NCBI GenBank assembly: GCA_034440575.1
Contig: JAOTOL010001197.1
Coordinates: forward strand, 151,001 to 215,000
Origin: Imbricaverruca yamaguchii
Taxonomy: Eukaryota; Arthropoda; Thecostraca; Neoverrucidae
DNA: 64,000 nucleotides
Reading direction: 5' to 3'
Shown: positions 1 to 12,358 of the stretch, in pieces
Layout of the letters: each line of letters begins with the position of its first letter
Position numbering within the stretch: position 1 is the stretch's first letter
Made by a program: the position numbers and the translations under genes
Notes under the pieces: generated by a model
Databases searched by the model: none
What the model was told of the DNA's origin: nothing
The model's input: only the letters and a program-made list of their open reading frames with translations

Positions 1-2520
1 CTCAGGAGATCTCCAGCTCGGGAGATCTGGAGGCTGAATTCTGTGCTGGTCGAGCAGGGGAGCGCTATAAAGATCTGGAGTAGCAAACACGGAAAAACTT
101 CCCCAACATCAGCGGCGTTCCTGATGCGGCAGGCCAGTCCGTGGCAGCGACTGCCCATGGGGCGGCCAGACCGGTGGGCGTTACCCTGCAGCCGACGAAG
201 ATCGACACGATTCACCAAATCGACCCCCGGCCAAGGGCGAGAAGAAGAAGTGCGCCATTGTCATCCGACATACCCCCTTCGAAAAAGGTATGTTTTCTAC
301 AAGGCAAGGACGAACTTACCCACCACGAAGGTGAGATCAGTGATGAACGTAGAGAAGTCCTGTTGCCTGGCAGTGATAGTCTAGATCTTTCTCGGTTGTG
401 CGATAACTGGTTCGCAAGTACAATGGCTTCTCTCTATTTATCTCTCTCTCTCCAATTCTCCACGAGCCGTTCTTCAAAGTCACCGCTGTTAGTACCCTTG
501 TAGTGCTTAGGTGCATGGGTAGGCACAGGATCTGGGAAAGCCACCAGGGAGAAAGTGTAGCAATGGTAATGGCAGGCAACGGAAGAGAGGTACCGTGGTA
601 ACGGTCAGGCAGCAGAAGAGAGGCTCCCTGACAGTGGTCAGGTAATGGAGGAAAGGTAGCGCGGTAGTGGTTAGGTGAGAGAAGAAAAGTAATTATCTTT
701 AGTCTGCGGCCAATTGACACCTGTGAAATGTGCAATCCAATCGCACCTCCACCTGAGTGTGGTCGAGATTCAAGGTGAGATGATCCCAGAGACGTCTAGT
801 GGGATGTTTAATCAACGGCTTGTCGACACATAAGAAAAGAGCTGATGAAGCCAGAAACCTAGTTATTACATTGACGTATGAAGATATCGAAAAGTACACG
901 TATTTATGGAAGCATGCAGGTCGGTTAGTTGAGTGTAGTAGACAGATGTTATGGCCCGATGGCTGTTGGGCACAAGACATTAGAGGTAAGCAGAAAATCG
1001 AGCTATAGTTGGCATGGTTAAGCACGATTAATGACACTGTCATCTTACGTTCAAAGGGTGAAACTTAAACGCACTACGTTGTCCAATAGACGGCGACACT
1101 CGCCCGCAGCAGTCGACCGGCGAGCACGCCGGTGCGCTCACTGACGCTTCGCTACACCATCGTAATTGACCAGGTTGATAAGAGAACCAAATGGTGACAA
1201 CTTATTCAACAGTTTCAATAGCTCAACAATGATGCCAAAATTACCAAAGTTTCAGCCTCCAAATCAACAGGCGATCACGACTAACCGTGACGAACAGCCG
1301 TCTAATCGAGCCAGCCGCTGTTCCAGCGCCTACATCTTGTAACAGGCAACATCTCACTAGCGTCGACGATCCAACTCGGTCGCTCGCATCTGTCTCCCAC
1401 GTACGTCCGGCCGCACCGACTGTTTCGGAGCAACTGTTACAGCTCGGGGGCCGTCGCGTGTGCGAGAGCGCGGGACAGACCGCTCATGGGGGAGGGGAGG
1501 CAACGCCCCTGGTCTGCCGGCTAGCGACACGCTATTGCACCACGCTGCGAAGGGGGCGCCGGGCATCGTCACTCCCAACCAGCACACATGCCCCACCTTG
1601 CATCATCTGGCGTCAGGGTTATGCAGCTGTCAATGGTAGTCTCGGCCGACCGACCGGGGTGGAATGTTATGACAAATCATAACATCTCACGGTCAGACAG
1701 AGCCATGGCGGCCCGTCGAGTCTAAACAGCTGACGTCAGGAACAGCAATCAGGTGTCGGCCAGATGCCTGGGATCCGCTCAGAGCTCGGATCACAGGAAA
1801 GATGGGAACCAAATGCATTGAAATGAAGGAGTCCAAAACTAACTTCGCTACATAATCACCCAGACACATTCACTGGCCTATCGGGAAGCTTCACTGAGAG
1901 TAATCAGGGTGTCATGTTGGTGACCCGACAGCCCAGGCGGGACGGCGAGCTCGATGCAGTGCCGTCTGACGTGGTCCGAATGAAGGTGTGCACAAGATGA
2001 CGGCCCCATCAGAGCCACCCAGAATCAGGATAGCCCAAGGATATTGGTGTCAGTCCTGCCCGCAGCATCGCCGCAGCACCACCGACCAAGTGCGCCTCCC
2101 TTACGACTGGTGTTGCAGACGGGAACCGGCCTCAGCAAGTGCCGCCCGGAATGTATGACAATGTCGGGCCGCTCTGCCTATAGTAGTTTCCCCTGCCGGC
2201 CGATTCGCGGCGCTAGTTTCGCCTTGACGTGTGACAATGTCTCGGCCAAAAACCCAGGCACTGGTCTTCGTCCTGCGATTGCAGGACGAGAAGGCAAGGT
2301 AGGGTAAGGAAGGGAGCTAAGGTAACACAAGCTTCGACCAGCACCCGGTACTTCCGTAAAGCCGCCTCAGCGTTCAGTCGAACAACACCAACTGAGCATC
2401 CGTCTGAGGAGCACCATCACCAAATGAGTAGCCGTCTGAGGAGCACCAACACCAACTGAGTAGCCGTACTCTGAGGAACACCAACACCAACTGGGTAGCC
2501 GTCTGATGAGCACACGAACG
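1..2520. other. Region without recognised gene
   Basis: Short open frames here resemble nothing I recognise. Two small degenerate tandem repeats are present: about three copies of a ~43-bp unit near 555-685, and four copies of a ~38-bp unit near 2383-2515 (shared word GTAGCCGTCTGA). Upstream NRF-6-like exons could lie here but I could not find them. Confidence 0.6.
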
Positions 2521-2524
2521 GCTA

Positions 2525-2650
2525 CTGTGAGCTATATCTTCGAATCTCACAACCGGCGGTATTTCCGAGTTCCCCGCGACCACTCGGCGTGAGAGGTTGG
2601 CGACGCCATATGACCTAGCGGTTGAATGCGTCGTAAAACCCAAGTTTCTT
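2525..2650 (+). mobile_element. tRNA-derived SINE copy, degraded
   Basis: Carries the B-box-like TTCGAATCTCACAA followed by the body word CGCGACCACTCGGCGTGAG and GGCGACGCCATA. These are the same modules as the copies at 22954 and 31105, in the opposite orientation. Confidence 0.6.
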
Positions 2651-3052
2651 CTTCCCCAATGTACCAAAGTACGATAGTTATGCATTTCATTAACTTGTTT
2701 TCGTCTAGCTCAGATGATTTAGGGAAAACCGGACAAAGATGACGCAAAAGATGATGTGGAGAGGAGGATACCGTGGATCGGGTGCCGAAGTAGTATGCAC
2801 TGCAATTGTGTCCGCTCCCTGTCATGCAACTCCCCACTGCCTGATGCCATAATTAACAAAGTGGGCCTGTTCCCTCCCTGCCGACTGACAGGGGACCAAT
2901 TAGTTGAGCGAACGACAGACGACACCTGCGATCGACGCGCGGCCAATTGTCGCGACTGGCAGGTGTGACGGCGGCTGCCAGATGGCCGGCCGCAGCTGCC
3001 AGATGGCCGACCGACTGTGACCGGCGGGCGGCGGCCAGTCGCCGTCGGCTCC

Positions 3053-4474
3053 ATGGTGCGCTACTACGAGCTGTCGGCCGTTGACGATCGCGCCATGGCG
3101 CCTGAGCCGCAGCCGACGCTGCGCTACCGCGCGCAGCGGCTGCTGCGCGCCTTCTCGGCGTCGCGCAGCGCGGCGCGCGTGCTGAGCACGCGGCGGGCTG
3201 CCGGCGACATCAGCTGCATGTACGGCATGCGGGCGCTGAGTGTCGCCTGGATCGTGCTGCTGCACAGCGACAACATGGCCACCGTCGAGCACCCGTTCAT
3301 GATGTCGTGGCGCGAGCTGCCCTGGTGGCCGGTGACCGTGCTCGGACCGACGCTGGTGCCAGACACGTTCCTGCTGCTGTCGGCCACGCTCGTCTCGCTC
3401 AGCCACTTCCGGGCGGTGGCGCGCGCCGGCGGCGAGCAGCGGCGCGGCGCGGGCTTCTGGGCGCGCCGCCTGCTGAAGCGCTACTGGAGGCTGACGCCGC
3501 CGCACATGGCCGTCGTCTGGGTGCTGGCCGTGGGCCTCAGCTGGCACTACGGCAGCTCGCCGTTCTGGCCGGCTGACCGGCTCACCGGCCTGGAGCCCGG
3601 CTGTCGGCGCCACTGGTGGCGCAACCTGCTGCTCGTGCACAACCTGTTCCCGCACGCCGAGATGTGCATCGACCAGACGTGGTACCTGGCCGTTGAGTGG
3701 CAGCTGTACGTGGTGACGCCGCCGCTGCTGGTGCTGCTGCAGCGGCGGCCGGCCGCCGGCGCCCTGCTGGCCGGCGTGCTGGTCGCCGCCGCCGCCGGCC
3801 TCAACCTGGCGCTGGCCGTGCACTACGACTTCGTGGGCGAGATGCTGGCCGTGCTGCGGTCGGGCACGCCGGCAAACGACATGGCGTTCCGCGACGTCAC
3901 CTACGACAAGCCGTACATCCGGTCGGTGGGCTACCTGCTGGGCCTACTGCTGGGCCGGCTGCTCTGCTACCTGGAGCTGGAGGCGGCGCCCAGCAGTCGC
4001 CTGCTGCGGCTCTCCGACTGGCTGGTGGCGCGACGCGGCGCGGCGCTGCTGACGCAGCTGCTGGCGCTGCTGCTGCTGCTGGCCGGCATGGGCCTGCTGC
4101 CCACCAGCGGCGCGCTATCGCGCCAGCTGGTGTACGTGCACATCGGCGTGTCGCGAGTACTGTGGTGCGCCGGCATCGGCTGGATCGTGCTGGCCGGCGC
4201 GCGCGGCTTCGGCGGCGCGGTGGACCGCTTCCTCTCGTGGGGCTTCTTCCACCCGCTGGGTCGACTCACCTACTGCATGTACCTGCTGCACCCGCTGCTG
4301 CTGGCCATGTTCTGGTCAAATCTGGAGACGCAAAGCTTCCCCAACGCCAGCCTGATGGTGGCCGTGGTAATTGCCGGCAGCGTCGTTAGTTTCGTCGTCG
4401 CCTTCTTTTGGTCGCTGCTGTTCGAGATGCCGCATCTTGAGCTAATGCGGATGCTGGTCGATGGAAAGTGGTGA
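3053..4474 (+). CDS. NRF-6-like multi-pass acyltransferase (Acyltransferase-3 family), possibly partial at the 5' end
   Basis: The 473-residue reading frame from the ATG at 3053 is a polytopic membrane protein of the nose-resistant-to-fluoxetine (NRF-6) type. This animal branch of the Acyltransferase-3 superfamily is implicated in lipid and drug transport in worms and flies. Family landmarks appear in order: LSTRRAAGDISCMYGMRALS (about 44-63), the basic motif RRLLKRYWRLTPPH (138-151), WYLAVEWQLYVVTPP (210-224), YDKPYIRSVGYLLGLLLG (284-301), LGRLTYCMYLLHP (402-414) and FEMPHLELM (457-465). About ten hydrophobic segments are visible. Family members usually carry an N-terminal extracellular NRF domain; none is seen upstream, so an upstream exon outside or unrecognised in the window is possible. 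The frame is open back to 2969 (stop at 2966). The stop overlaps a donor-like gtgagc, so a short 3' exon cannot be excluded. Third codon positions are strongly G/C. Family call is firm, exact ends are not. Confidence 0.85.
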   Translation: MVRYYELSAVDDRAMAPEPQPTLRYRAQRLLRAFSASRSAARVLSTRRAAGDISCMYGMRALSVAWIVLLHSDNMATVEHPFMMSWRELPWWPVTVLGPTLVPDTFLLLSATLVSLSHFRAVARAGGEQRRGAGFWARRLLKRYWRLTPPHMAVVWVLAVGLSWHYGSSPFWPADRLTGLEPGCRRHWWRNLLLVHNLFPHAEMCIDQTWYLAVEWQLYVVTPPLLVLLQRRPAAGALLAGVLVAAAAGLNLALAVHYDFVGEMLAVLRSGTPANDMAFRDVTYDKPYIRSVGYLLGLLLGRLLCYLELEAAPSSRLLRLSDWLVARRGAALLTQLLALLLLLAGMGLLPTSGALSRQLVYVHIGVSRVLWCAGIGWIVLAGARGFGGAVDRFLSWGFFHPLGRLTYCMYLLHPLLLAMFWSNLETQSFPNASLMVAVVIAGSVVSFVVAFFWSLLFEMPHLELMRMLVDGKW

Positions 4475-4825
4475 GCGAGCTGAAAAGTCGAGAGTTTGTC
4501 ATGTGAAAGTGGCGCCACCGGCTGTAATCCAACAACTCGGACGGTAGGAAGCGGCCTAATGTGGTGTTAGCCAGTCCTACCAAGCTCAGATCTGCCTGTG
4601 GCTTCAATGTGGTAAGAATTTCAACACCAAGGGTACGTGCAATGAACGTGAAATCTATCACAGCTTTGGTCGATTCGTGCCATACTACACTGAGGGGTGG
4701 GGGTATCATTTTGTATACGTTAATGGGGTCACTGACCCCTTCAATCATTGTTTTGGTTCCCGCAATCATCGATTTAGCCCCCAGTCAAGCTGTAGCTTAA
4801 TCAGTACACACAAGGTGTAGTCGCA
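4475..4825. other. Acyltransferase 3' flank
   Basis: AT-balanced DNA after the acyltransferase stop, probably its 3' UTR and flank. No canonical AATAAA was seen before the first array. Confidence 0.35.
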
Positions 4826-5122
4826 AGGGCCCCTGGGGCACATTGTGGGCCTGTCGGACACCCTAGGAGGCGGCTACTCCCTGCGTCCCCCTGGCTACAC
4901 CACTGCTAGTCGCAGGTGTACCCAGGCCCTTGTGGCCCCTGGGGCACATTGTGGGCCTGTCGGACACCCTAGGAGGCGGCTACTCCCTGCGTCCCCCTGG
5001 CTACACCACTGCTAGTCGCAGGTGTACCCAGGCCCTTGTGGCCCCTGGGGCACATTGTGGGCCTGTCGGACACCCTAGGAGGCGGCTACTCCCTGCGTCC
5101 CCCTGGCTACACCACTGCTAGT
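4826..5122. repeat. 106-bp tandem repeat, about 2.8 copies
   Basis: Three near-identical copies containing CCCCTGGGGCACATTGTGG and GACACCCTAGGAGGCGGC. The first copy lacks the beginning of the unit. Confidence 0.95.
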
Positions 5123-5313
5123 GCAACGGCAAACACTGAAGAGCACTGGCGACGGTGCAGCCATCATGCGGCGATATCTTATGGAACTGGTTTTCTGGTG
5201 AATCGCCAATCGACATTTTACAGATTTGATATCGTTGCATTCCCCACATCCTAGTCAGCCCATCGCCATCACCCAGACCCGAAACCACCAGCCCGCCGGA
5301 TCTGAGCCCCCTG

Positions 5314-6045
5314 ACACCGTTAGCGCCATGATGACGTTAGACACCGTTAGCGCCATGATGACGTTATACACCGTTAGCGCCATGATGACGTTAGACACCG
5401 TTAGCGCCATGATGACGTTAGACACCGTTAGCGCCATGATGACGTCAGACACCGTTAGCGCCATGATGACGTTAGACACCGTTAGCGCCATGATGACGTT
5501 AGACACCGTTAGCGCCATGATGACGTTAGACACCGTTAGCGCCATGATGACGTTAGACACCGTTAGCGCCATGATGACGTTATACACCGTTAGCGCCATG
5601 ATGACGTTAGACACCGTTAGCGCCATAATGACGTTAGACACCGTTAGCGCCATGATGACGTCAGACACCGTTAGCGCCATGATGACGTTAGACACCGTTA
5701 GCGCCATGATGACGTTAGACACCGTTAGCGCCATGATGACGTTAGACACCGTTAGCGCCATGATGACGTTAGACACCGTTAGCGCCATAATGTCGTTAGA
5801 CACCGTTAGCGCCATGATAACGTCAGACACCGTTAGCGCCATGATGACGTTAGACACCGTTAGCGTCATGATGACGTCAGACACCGTTAGCGCCATGATG
5901 ACGTCAGACACCGTTAGCGCCATGATGACGTTAGACACCGTTAGCGCCATGATGACGTTAGACACCGTTAGCACCATGATGACGTAGACACCGTTAGCGC
6001 CATGATGACGTTAGACACCGTTAGCGCCATGATGACGTCAGCAGA
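5314..6045. repeat. 27-bp tandem array, about 27 copies
   Basis: The unit contains GACACCGTTAGCGCCATGAT. The 27-bp length keeps both strands open (DTVSAMMTL on +), so the long frames here are artefacts. About five copies end in TGACGTCA, the full CRE palindrome; the others carry TGACGTTA. Confidence 0.97.
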
Positions 6046-6755
6046 GTATCGATTTGGTGGATACGCTGCCGTGTCTCGATGTGGCGCCGTATAGCGGCGT
6101 GCTGACGACACCACCTGGACCGGCAACATGTCGGCTCCCACACCGTCTGCCGCGCCTCACGTCACGACGAGCGACGCACCCTCGCCTGGCCGCCAGCCGA
6201 CCAGCAGCGACAGTCGTACGGAAAGCGGTGGCGTCTCTGACGTCACTGCGGCGCTTCAGGCAGGCGCGGCACTTCACGAGGCCGGCTCGGTACGCTTCTC
6301 CGACGCCAACCGCGCCCCGACCAGCTGGCGGGCCGCGTCATGATGTACACTATGATGTTCATGACGCGCCACCGCCACCTGATGCAGCAGATCGAGCCGC
6401 TGGCGAGCCTGGCCGGCCGGCCGTAGGACGGGAGACACGTCGCCCGACGCCGACTGCGGCTCGGCTGCCGACAGAACTCGCGCGGCGGCCGGACTCTGGT
6501 GACGTCATTTGTCGGCCAGCTGACGGCCGGACAGCCGACACAGTCCCGCTGTATACAAGGTCGACGCAGTCCCGCCCGCCGACCGCTGCACTGGCACTCG
6601 CTCCGGCCGTACACCGAGCAGTGACGGCTTGGCCGCTCCGAGGCCGTCAGTCACGTGCTCGTGCTGAGTCGTGCGGGACGAGTCGCACGTGCACGGTGTG
6701 GAGGAATGTCAACCTGCTGGCGTCCGCACCGGCCGCCACTGTCGTCACCTGCGGC
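6046..6755. other. GC-rich unassigned segment
   Basis: CpG-rich, open in several frames, with no recognisable domain or periodicity. It could be a CpG-rich regulatory region or decayed repeat. Confidence 0.3.
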
Positions 6756-7135
6756 GTCCACGGCCCGACGGTCGCCGGTCGGCGGTCGGCGGCGTCCACG
6801 GCCCGACGGTCGCCGGTCGGCGGCGTCCACGGCCCCGACGGTCGGCGGTCGGCGGCGTCCACGGCCCGACGGTCGGCGGTCGGCGGCGTCCACGGCCCGA
6901 CGGTCGCCGGTCGGCGGCGTCCACGGCCCCGACGGTCGGCGGTCGGCGGCGTCCACGGCCCGACGGTCGCCAGTCGGCGGCGTCCACGGCCCCGACGGTC
7001 GGCGGTCGGCGGCGTCCACGGCCCGACGGTCGGCGGTCGGCGGCGTCCACGGCCCGACGGTCGCCGGTCGGCGGCGTCCACGGCCCGACGGTCGGCGGTC
7101 GGGGGCGTCCACGGCCCGACGGTCGGCTGCGGCCG
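6756..7135. repeat. GC-rich 28-36-bp tandem array, about 12 copies
   Basis: Units alternate GGCGTCCACGGCCCGACGG with CGGTCGGCGGTCGGC and vary by 8-bp internal duplications. Frames stay open because stop codons are rare in this composition. Confidence 0.93.
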
Positions 7136-7709
7136 TCTCCGGCCAGCCGGATGCCAGTCGTGTTCGACGCGGACGTGGGAGACGGCGCACCGGTAACCCG
7201 CTCACACAACGCGGGCCCGGAGTCCGGCCGGACACAATACACAGTTGGGAGTCCCGCGCCGAGTGGGGCTCCCGCCGCGTGCCCACGCCGTCCGGCCTAC
7301 AAGTCCGTTCGGTGGTCGAGGTGCACTCGCCTCCCTGGGGTGGAGGGATGACTTTCCCGATCAGAGGAACGCCCCTTCACCCCACGTACACTAGGGGTGC
7401 GTTTAGGGTGAGGTGGGCGATTGTGGTGGTGGGCGCTAATGCAAACATGAATGGAACCCATCCACGGCGGCTGTGACGGTGGTGGTGGCACGCACCAACT
7501 GCTCCGCAAACACCCGCTGCGTTTCTGCAGTTCCGTTACTACACAGTTCCTGGTATAATTGTTCCTGGAAAAAACTCTAACCACTTGCGACACCGTGTAT
7601 TCGCCTGCGACATAAAATGTGTCATAATGTATCACGTGGTACATGAAATACTGCTGGCGCCCACCACGTGAAGCGGTAGTTGGTGCGGTGCGCGACACTT
7701 CATTCTCGC
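7136..7709. other. Unassigned spacer between arrays
   Basis: No recognisable coding or repeat signal. It changes from GC-rich to AT-richer towards 7600. Confidence 0.3.
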
Positions 7710-7711
7710 AT

Positions 7712-9440
7712 CGGCACCTCACATCGACAGACAGACGGAGATGTCACGATATACACCAGCCGCTCCAACATCGGCACCTCACACCGACAGACAGACGGAG
7801 ATGTCACGATATACACCAGCCGCTCCAACATCGGCACCTCACATCGACAGACAGACGGAGATGTCACGATATACACCAGTCGCTCCAACATCGGCACCAC
7901 ACACAGACAGACGGAGATGTCACGATATACACCAGCCGCTCCAACATCGGCACCACACACAGACAGACGGAGATGTCACGATATACACCAGCCGCTCCAA
8001 CATCGGCACCTCACATCGACAGACAGACGGAGATGTCACGATATACACCAGCCGCTCCAACATCGGCACCTCACATCGACAGACAGACGGAGATGTCACG
8101 ATATACACCAGCCGCTCCAACATCGGCACCACACACAGACAGACGGAGATGTCACGATATACACCAGCCGCTCCAACATCGGCACCTCACATCGACAGAC
8201 AGACGGAGATGTCACGATATACACCAGCCGCTCCAACATCGGCACCTCACATCGACAGACAGACGGAGATGTCACGATATACACCAGCCTCAACATCGGC
8301 ACCCCACATCGACAGACAGACGGAGATGTCACGATATACACCAGCCGCTCCAACATCGGCACCTCACATCGACAGACAGACGGAGATGTCACGATATACA
8401 CCAGCCGCTCCAACATCGGCACCTCACATCGACAGACAGACGGAGATGTCACGATATACACCAGCCGCTCCAACATCGGCACCGCTCCAACATCGGCACC
8501 CACATGACAGACGGAGATGTCACGATATACACCAGCCGCTCCAACATCGGCACCTCACATCACAGACAAGACGACAGACGGAGATGTCACGATATACACC
8601 AGCCCTCCAAAACCTCACATCGACAGACAGACGGAGATGTCACGATATACACCAGCCGCTCCAACATCGGCACCTCACATCGACAGACAGACGGAGATGT
8701 CACGATATACACCAGCCGCTCCAACATCGGCACCAACATCGCACCACACACAGACAGACGGAGATGTCACGATATACACCAGCCGCTCCAACATCGGCAC
8801 CTCACATCGACAGACAGACGGAGATGTCACGATATACACCAGCCGCTCCAACATCGGCACCTCACATCGACAGACAGACGGAGATGTCACGATATACACC
8901 AGCCGCTCCAACATCGGCACCTCACATCGACAGACAGACGGAGATGTCACGATATACACCAGCCGCCCAACATCGGCCCACATCGACAGACAGACGGAGA
9001 TGTCACGATATACACCACCTCATTCGGCACCTCACACAGACAGACGGAGATGTCACGATATACACCAGCCGCTCCAACATCGGCACCACACACAGACAGA
9101 CGGAGATGTCACGATATACACCAGCCGCTCCAACATCGGCACTCCACATCACAGACAGACGGAGATGTCACGATATACACCAGCCGCTCCAACATCGGCA
9201 CCTCACATCGACAGACAGACGGAGATGTCACGATATACACCAGCCGCTCCAACATCGGCACCACACACAGACAGACGGAGATGTCACGATATACACCAGC
9301 CGCTCCAACTTCGGCACCTCACACAGACAGACGGAGATGTCACGATATACACCAGCCGCTCCAACATCGGCACCACACACAGACAGATGGAGATGTCACG
9401 ATATACACCAGCCGCTCCAATATCGGCGCCACCCACACAT
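7712..9440. repeat. 56-60-bp tandem array, about 30 copies
   Basis: The unit contains GAGATGTCACGATATACACC and GCCGCTCCAACATCGGCACC. Two length classes (60 bp with ACATCGACAGACAG; 56 bp with ACACACAGACAG) are interspersed, and copies at 8470-9030 carry small indels. Confidence 0.97.
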
Positions 9441-9983
9441 CTGGAAGCGACACCACGACAAAGCGGTCTGTAGGTAGGACACATTAGTACATTAGTGGCT
9501 ACTCACTGGGGATCGAGGTAGGACACATTGGTGGCTACTCACTACAAGTGGTGCAAGGTATCAAGGGTAGCTTCTCAGCCGAAAGCCCAGTTCATCCGTG
9601 CCCCGCCAGACGTCACCCCTTGCCAGGACTCAGCGGCACAGGGTCAGAATGTCGAAGATTCAGAATGTCTAAACAGTGAAAAATATCGTGGTACAACAGA
9701 ATGCAAGGGGCAAAAGATCAAGTGCGACAGAACGTTCAGAACTTCAGTATGGTTCCATGGATTTCTGGAGCTGCTTTGCACCTGAACGTTCTGTCACACA
9801 CCAGTGTTCTTGGCTGTTAATTTTGTAGCGTATCAGTACACATCGACATGATGTCCACGCGTCACAACGCTCAAGCTTCAGTAGTTCCAACAGCCATCAA
9901 CACTTGCACGACAGAACAGCCAAGGCACAGAATGTCCTTAACATTCATAGGATCGTGTTACTGGCGGAGAACCTTGTTCTTTT
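9441..9983. other. Unassigned flank with a short duplication
   Basis: GTAGGACACATT followed by GTGGCTACTCACT occurs twice near 9475-9545. Otherwise no structure is recognised. Confidence 0.35.
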
Positions 9984-10125
9984 ACGACGCATTCGACTGT
10001 CAGACCACACAGCAGCGCCAAACTCTCACGGCGAATGGTTGCAAGTGGACTCGGCAATCCCGCCGGTTGTGGAATTCGAACTTACGATTTTACTATCAGG
10101 AGTTCAACGCCCCACCGAATGCGCT
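9984..10125 (-). mobile_element. tRNA-derived SINE copy, degraded
   Basis: Same module order as the other SINEs: ACGACGCATTCGAC, a body with CTCACGGCGAATGG, and the reverse-strand B-box GGAATTCGAACTTAC. Older and more diverged than the copy at 22954. Confidence 0.55.
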
Positions 10126-10940
10126 AAAGACGCCAATAATGCAACCAACATGTCTTGCCCTTCCAAAGGAAAAAATATTTGCTGTTCTACGACTGCGGAG
10201 CACCCTACTCCCGCTACCACCGAAAATTTCCTACTCACCCACCAGGGCTCGACCGCCTGTCGAAGTTCGCGTAAACAAAAACAACCAGCCGTCAACTTCC
10301 CTTTGACCGCACCTTGAAAGTCATCTGTAAACGCCGGAGTGCTTAACACTGGCACAAAACATACTTTCGGAGGAAAAGTTTTACGACAGCCGTGGTGTCC
10401 CCCTCTGCAAGCTGAAGGGGTGTCCCTGCAGTTGGTGAGGGTGCCCCTCTATAGATACTGAAGTGCAGAGATGCAGCCAAGTGCTCCTTAGGAAGCCAAA
10501 ATACACTAGGCGAAACGAGAAATTTTGAGATTTCCACTACGCAGAATTAATAGCTTTTGTCACATTTCTTGTTTTGCCCCCAAAAGAAAATCCTGACTGC
10601 GCCACTGCTGCAGTGGTTCCTCACCAAACTCCTTTCTGTTAACGTAGACGTGCATCCGTCTGTTCGAAACAGATGGAGCCAAAATGCGGCAGTCGAACGA
10701 CTTTGTCGATACGGCCCAAAATTATCGGCTGGCACATGTAGAAAAGTAAATATATTTTTGACATTCCAATGCTGTGACATTTTGAGGCTTTGTCATCATG
10801 ACGCTTCGACATTCTAACCCTATGACGAATCGACTCAGCAACAGTTCCCCAGTTTTCACACCTTTCACATTGCAGTTAAGCCGGTCATCAATAAATACCA
10901 CCCTCTATGAGCACGCTCAATTCCAGAACTCTCCGCAAGC
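10126..10940. other. Unassigned intergenic DNA
   Basis: A second, weaker SINE-body-like patch may lie near 10180-10260 (TCTACGACTGCGGAGCACC). Nothing else is recognised. Confidence 0.3.
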
Positions 10941-10944
10941 TATC

Positions 10945-11190
10945 ACCTAATATTAACAGCTCAATTCAGAGCACCCCACCACATGTCATTCACTGCGTGA
11001 GAGGTCAATTAAGGAGCGCCCCACCACATGCCATTCACTGCGTGAGAGGTCAATTAAGGAGCTCCCCACTGCAAGACAGCCTGGTTCAGACGTTCCCCAC
11101 TAGATGCCACCCAATGTTAGACGGTCTAGTTCAGAAGCTCCCCACTAGAGGTTACACACCGCTAGATGACCTGGTTCAAGAGGAGCCCTA
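10945..11190. repeat. ~52-bp degenerate tandem repeat, about 4-5 copies
   Basis: Two clean copies contain ATTCACTGCGTGAGAGGTCA; more decayed ones follow with the word CCCCACTAGA. Confidence 0.75.
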
Positions 11191-11718
11191 CCAACACCCC
11201 ACCCGACACGACACTCCGCCTGCTAACGCTACTGACCACAGAGTTGTATTATGTATGCTTCATCCAGCTCAGAGCTGCCCAGCCCTGGCCCAGGAGCCAC
11301 TACACAGCTCACTGCCAAGACCCAGTCCGTGATCAAGCTCATTACGTCAGATCCGCGGCGTTATGGGTACAGTCAGCTCGTCCCCCTCACAGCCACAGCG
11401 AGGACCACCACACATCGCAGCACAGGTACAAAATTACATAAATATGCGGACTTCGTCATCCATTGAGTTGAAGGTGGCTTAACATTGCACCTCGCCGTTG
11501 ATGTCAAAATATGTCAAATATGTTTAGACTTCTCAAAGTGACATTTTTCCTCGATTGTTTTTCACCGACAGTGCAGCCAGTCTTTGTCACCTACGCCATC
11601 GGTTTGACGTCAGTACAACAGTTCAACCGACTAGCTGGTGGTGTGTCTGAACACCGGCCAGTTTGTCTCCACGGTCGAGGTCCCGCCCTTTGTCGACGTC
11701 ACCGGTCGGCGGAGATTC
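11191..11718 (-). other. Probable CLEC16A 3' UTR and intergenic flank
   Basis: Lies immediately downstream of the CLEC16A stop on the minus strand. No clear polyadenylation hexamer was found by eye. Confidence 0.4.
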
Positions 11719-12358
11719 TCATTGGTCGGTGGCGGCGGCGGGTGTGGCCACGTCAGACGAGCCGCCGCCGCCGCCGTCGCCGGCCACGGCCCGCGACGCC
11801 GACACCTTGTCCTGACGGCCGGCCGCCGGTGTGGGAAGGTGGCGCGCGTCCGAGAACAGGTCGCCGCTGACCGACGTCGGCACGCGCGCCGTGAACGACG
11901 TCTCCGTCTGGTCGGCGTGCTGGCGCGGCGGCAGCGCCGGCGCCGACTGAACGGTCGGGGCGGCCGCCAGCGCCACCGCTGGCGGCGGCGGCTCTGGCGT
12001 GGCCGGTCGGCGCCACGCCGGCATCGGCACCGCCGGCTTGGCGATGCTCTCGAGCGCGATGTCCTCGCCGGCGCCGACGGCCGCCGCCGCCGCCGGCGAG
12101 TTGTCGCGCCGCGCCGCCGACAGGGGCCGCGCCGGCGCCGCGCTGCCCGGCCGACTGCGCTCCGTCAGCCGACGCGTCGCCTCCGACGCGCGCAGCCGGC
12201 CCAGCGCCGCCGTCGGCGGCGACGGACACGGGTGCATGTGGCCGGGCAGCTCCAGCAGCCGGCCGATGCTGTACATCTTGCGCTGGCGGGCCTTCTGGCG
12301 GCCGCGCACCAGCTTCTGCTTGGCGGCCATGCAGCGGATGTGGTCGTCGAAGACAAAC
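11719..12358 (-). CDS. CLEC16A: CLEC16A exon 17 (residues 769-981 and stop)
   Basis: Begins [20 protein letters not shown] then [19 protein letters not shown], matching the family block FSDHIRCIIAKQRLAKGR. The rest is an Ala/Pro/Ser-rich, very GC-rich tail typical of the disordered CLEC16A C-terminus. Acceptor is cgccag/GTTTG; the TGA stop is at 11719-11721. No clear poly(A) signal was found just downstream on this strand. Confidence 0.93.

Noticed and set aside
3697..4389. 230-codon Ala/Gly/Arg-rich frame overlapping the acyltransferase, and a 307-codon antisense frame
   Set aside because: Shadows of a GC-rich coding region. Only the 3053 frame has family motifs and membrane segments.
7643..9487. 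Long open frames (614 and 578 codons) of repeated SRYTPAAPTSAPH type
   Set aside because: They arise because the array units are mostly 60 bp, a multiple of three, and lack stops. No non-repetitive coding, start context or splice support.
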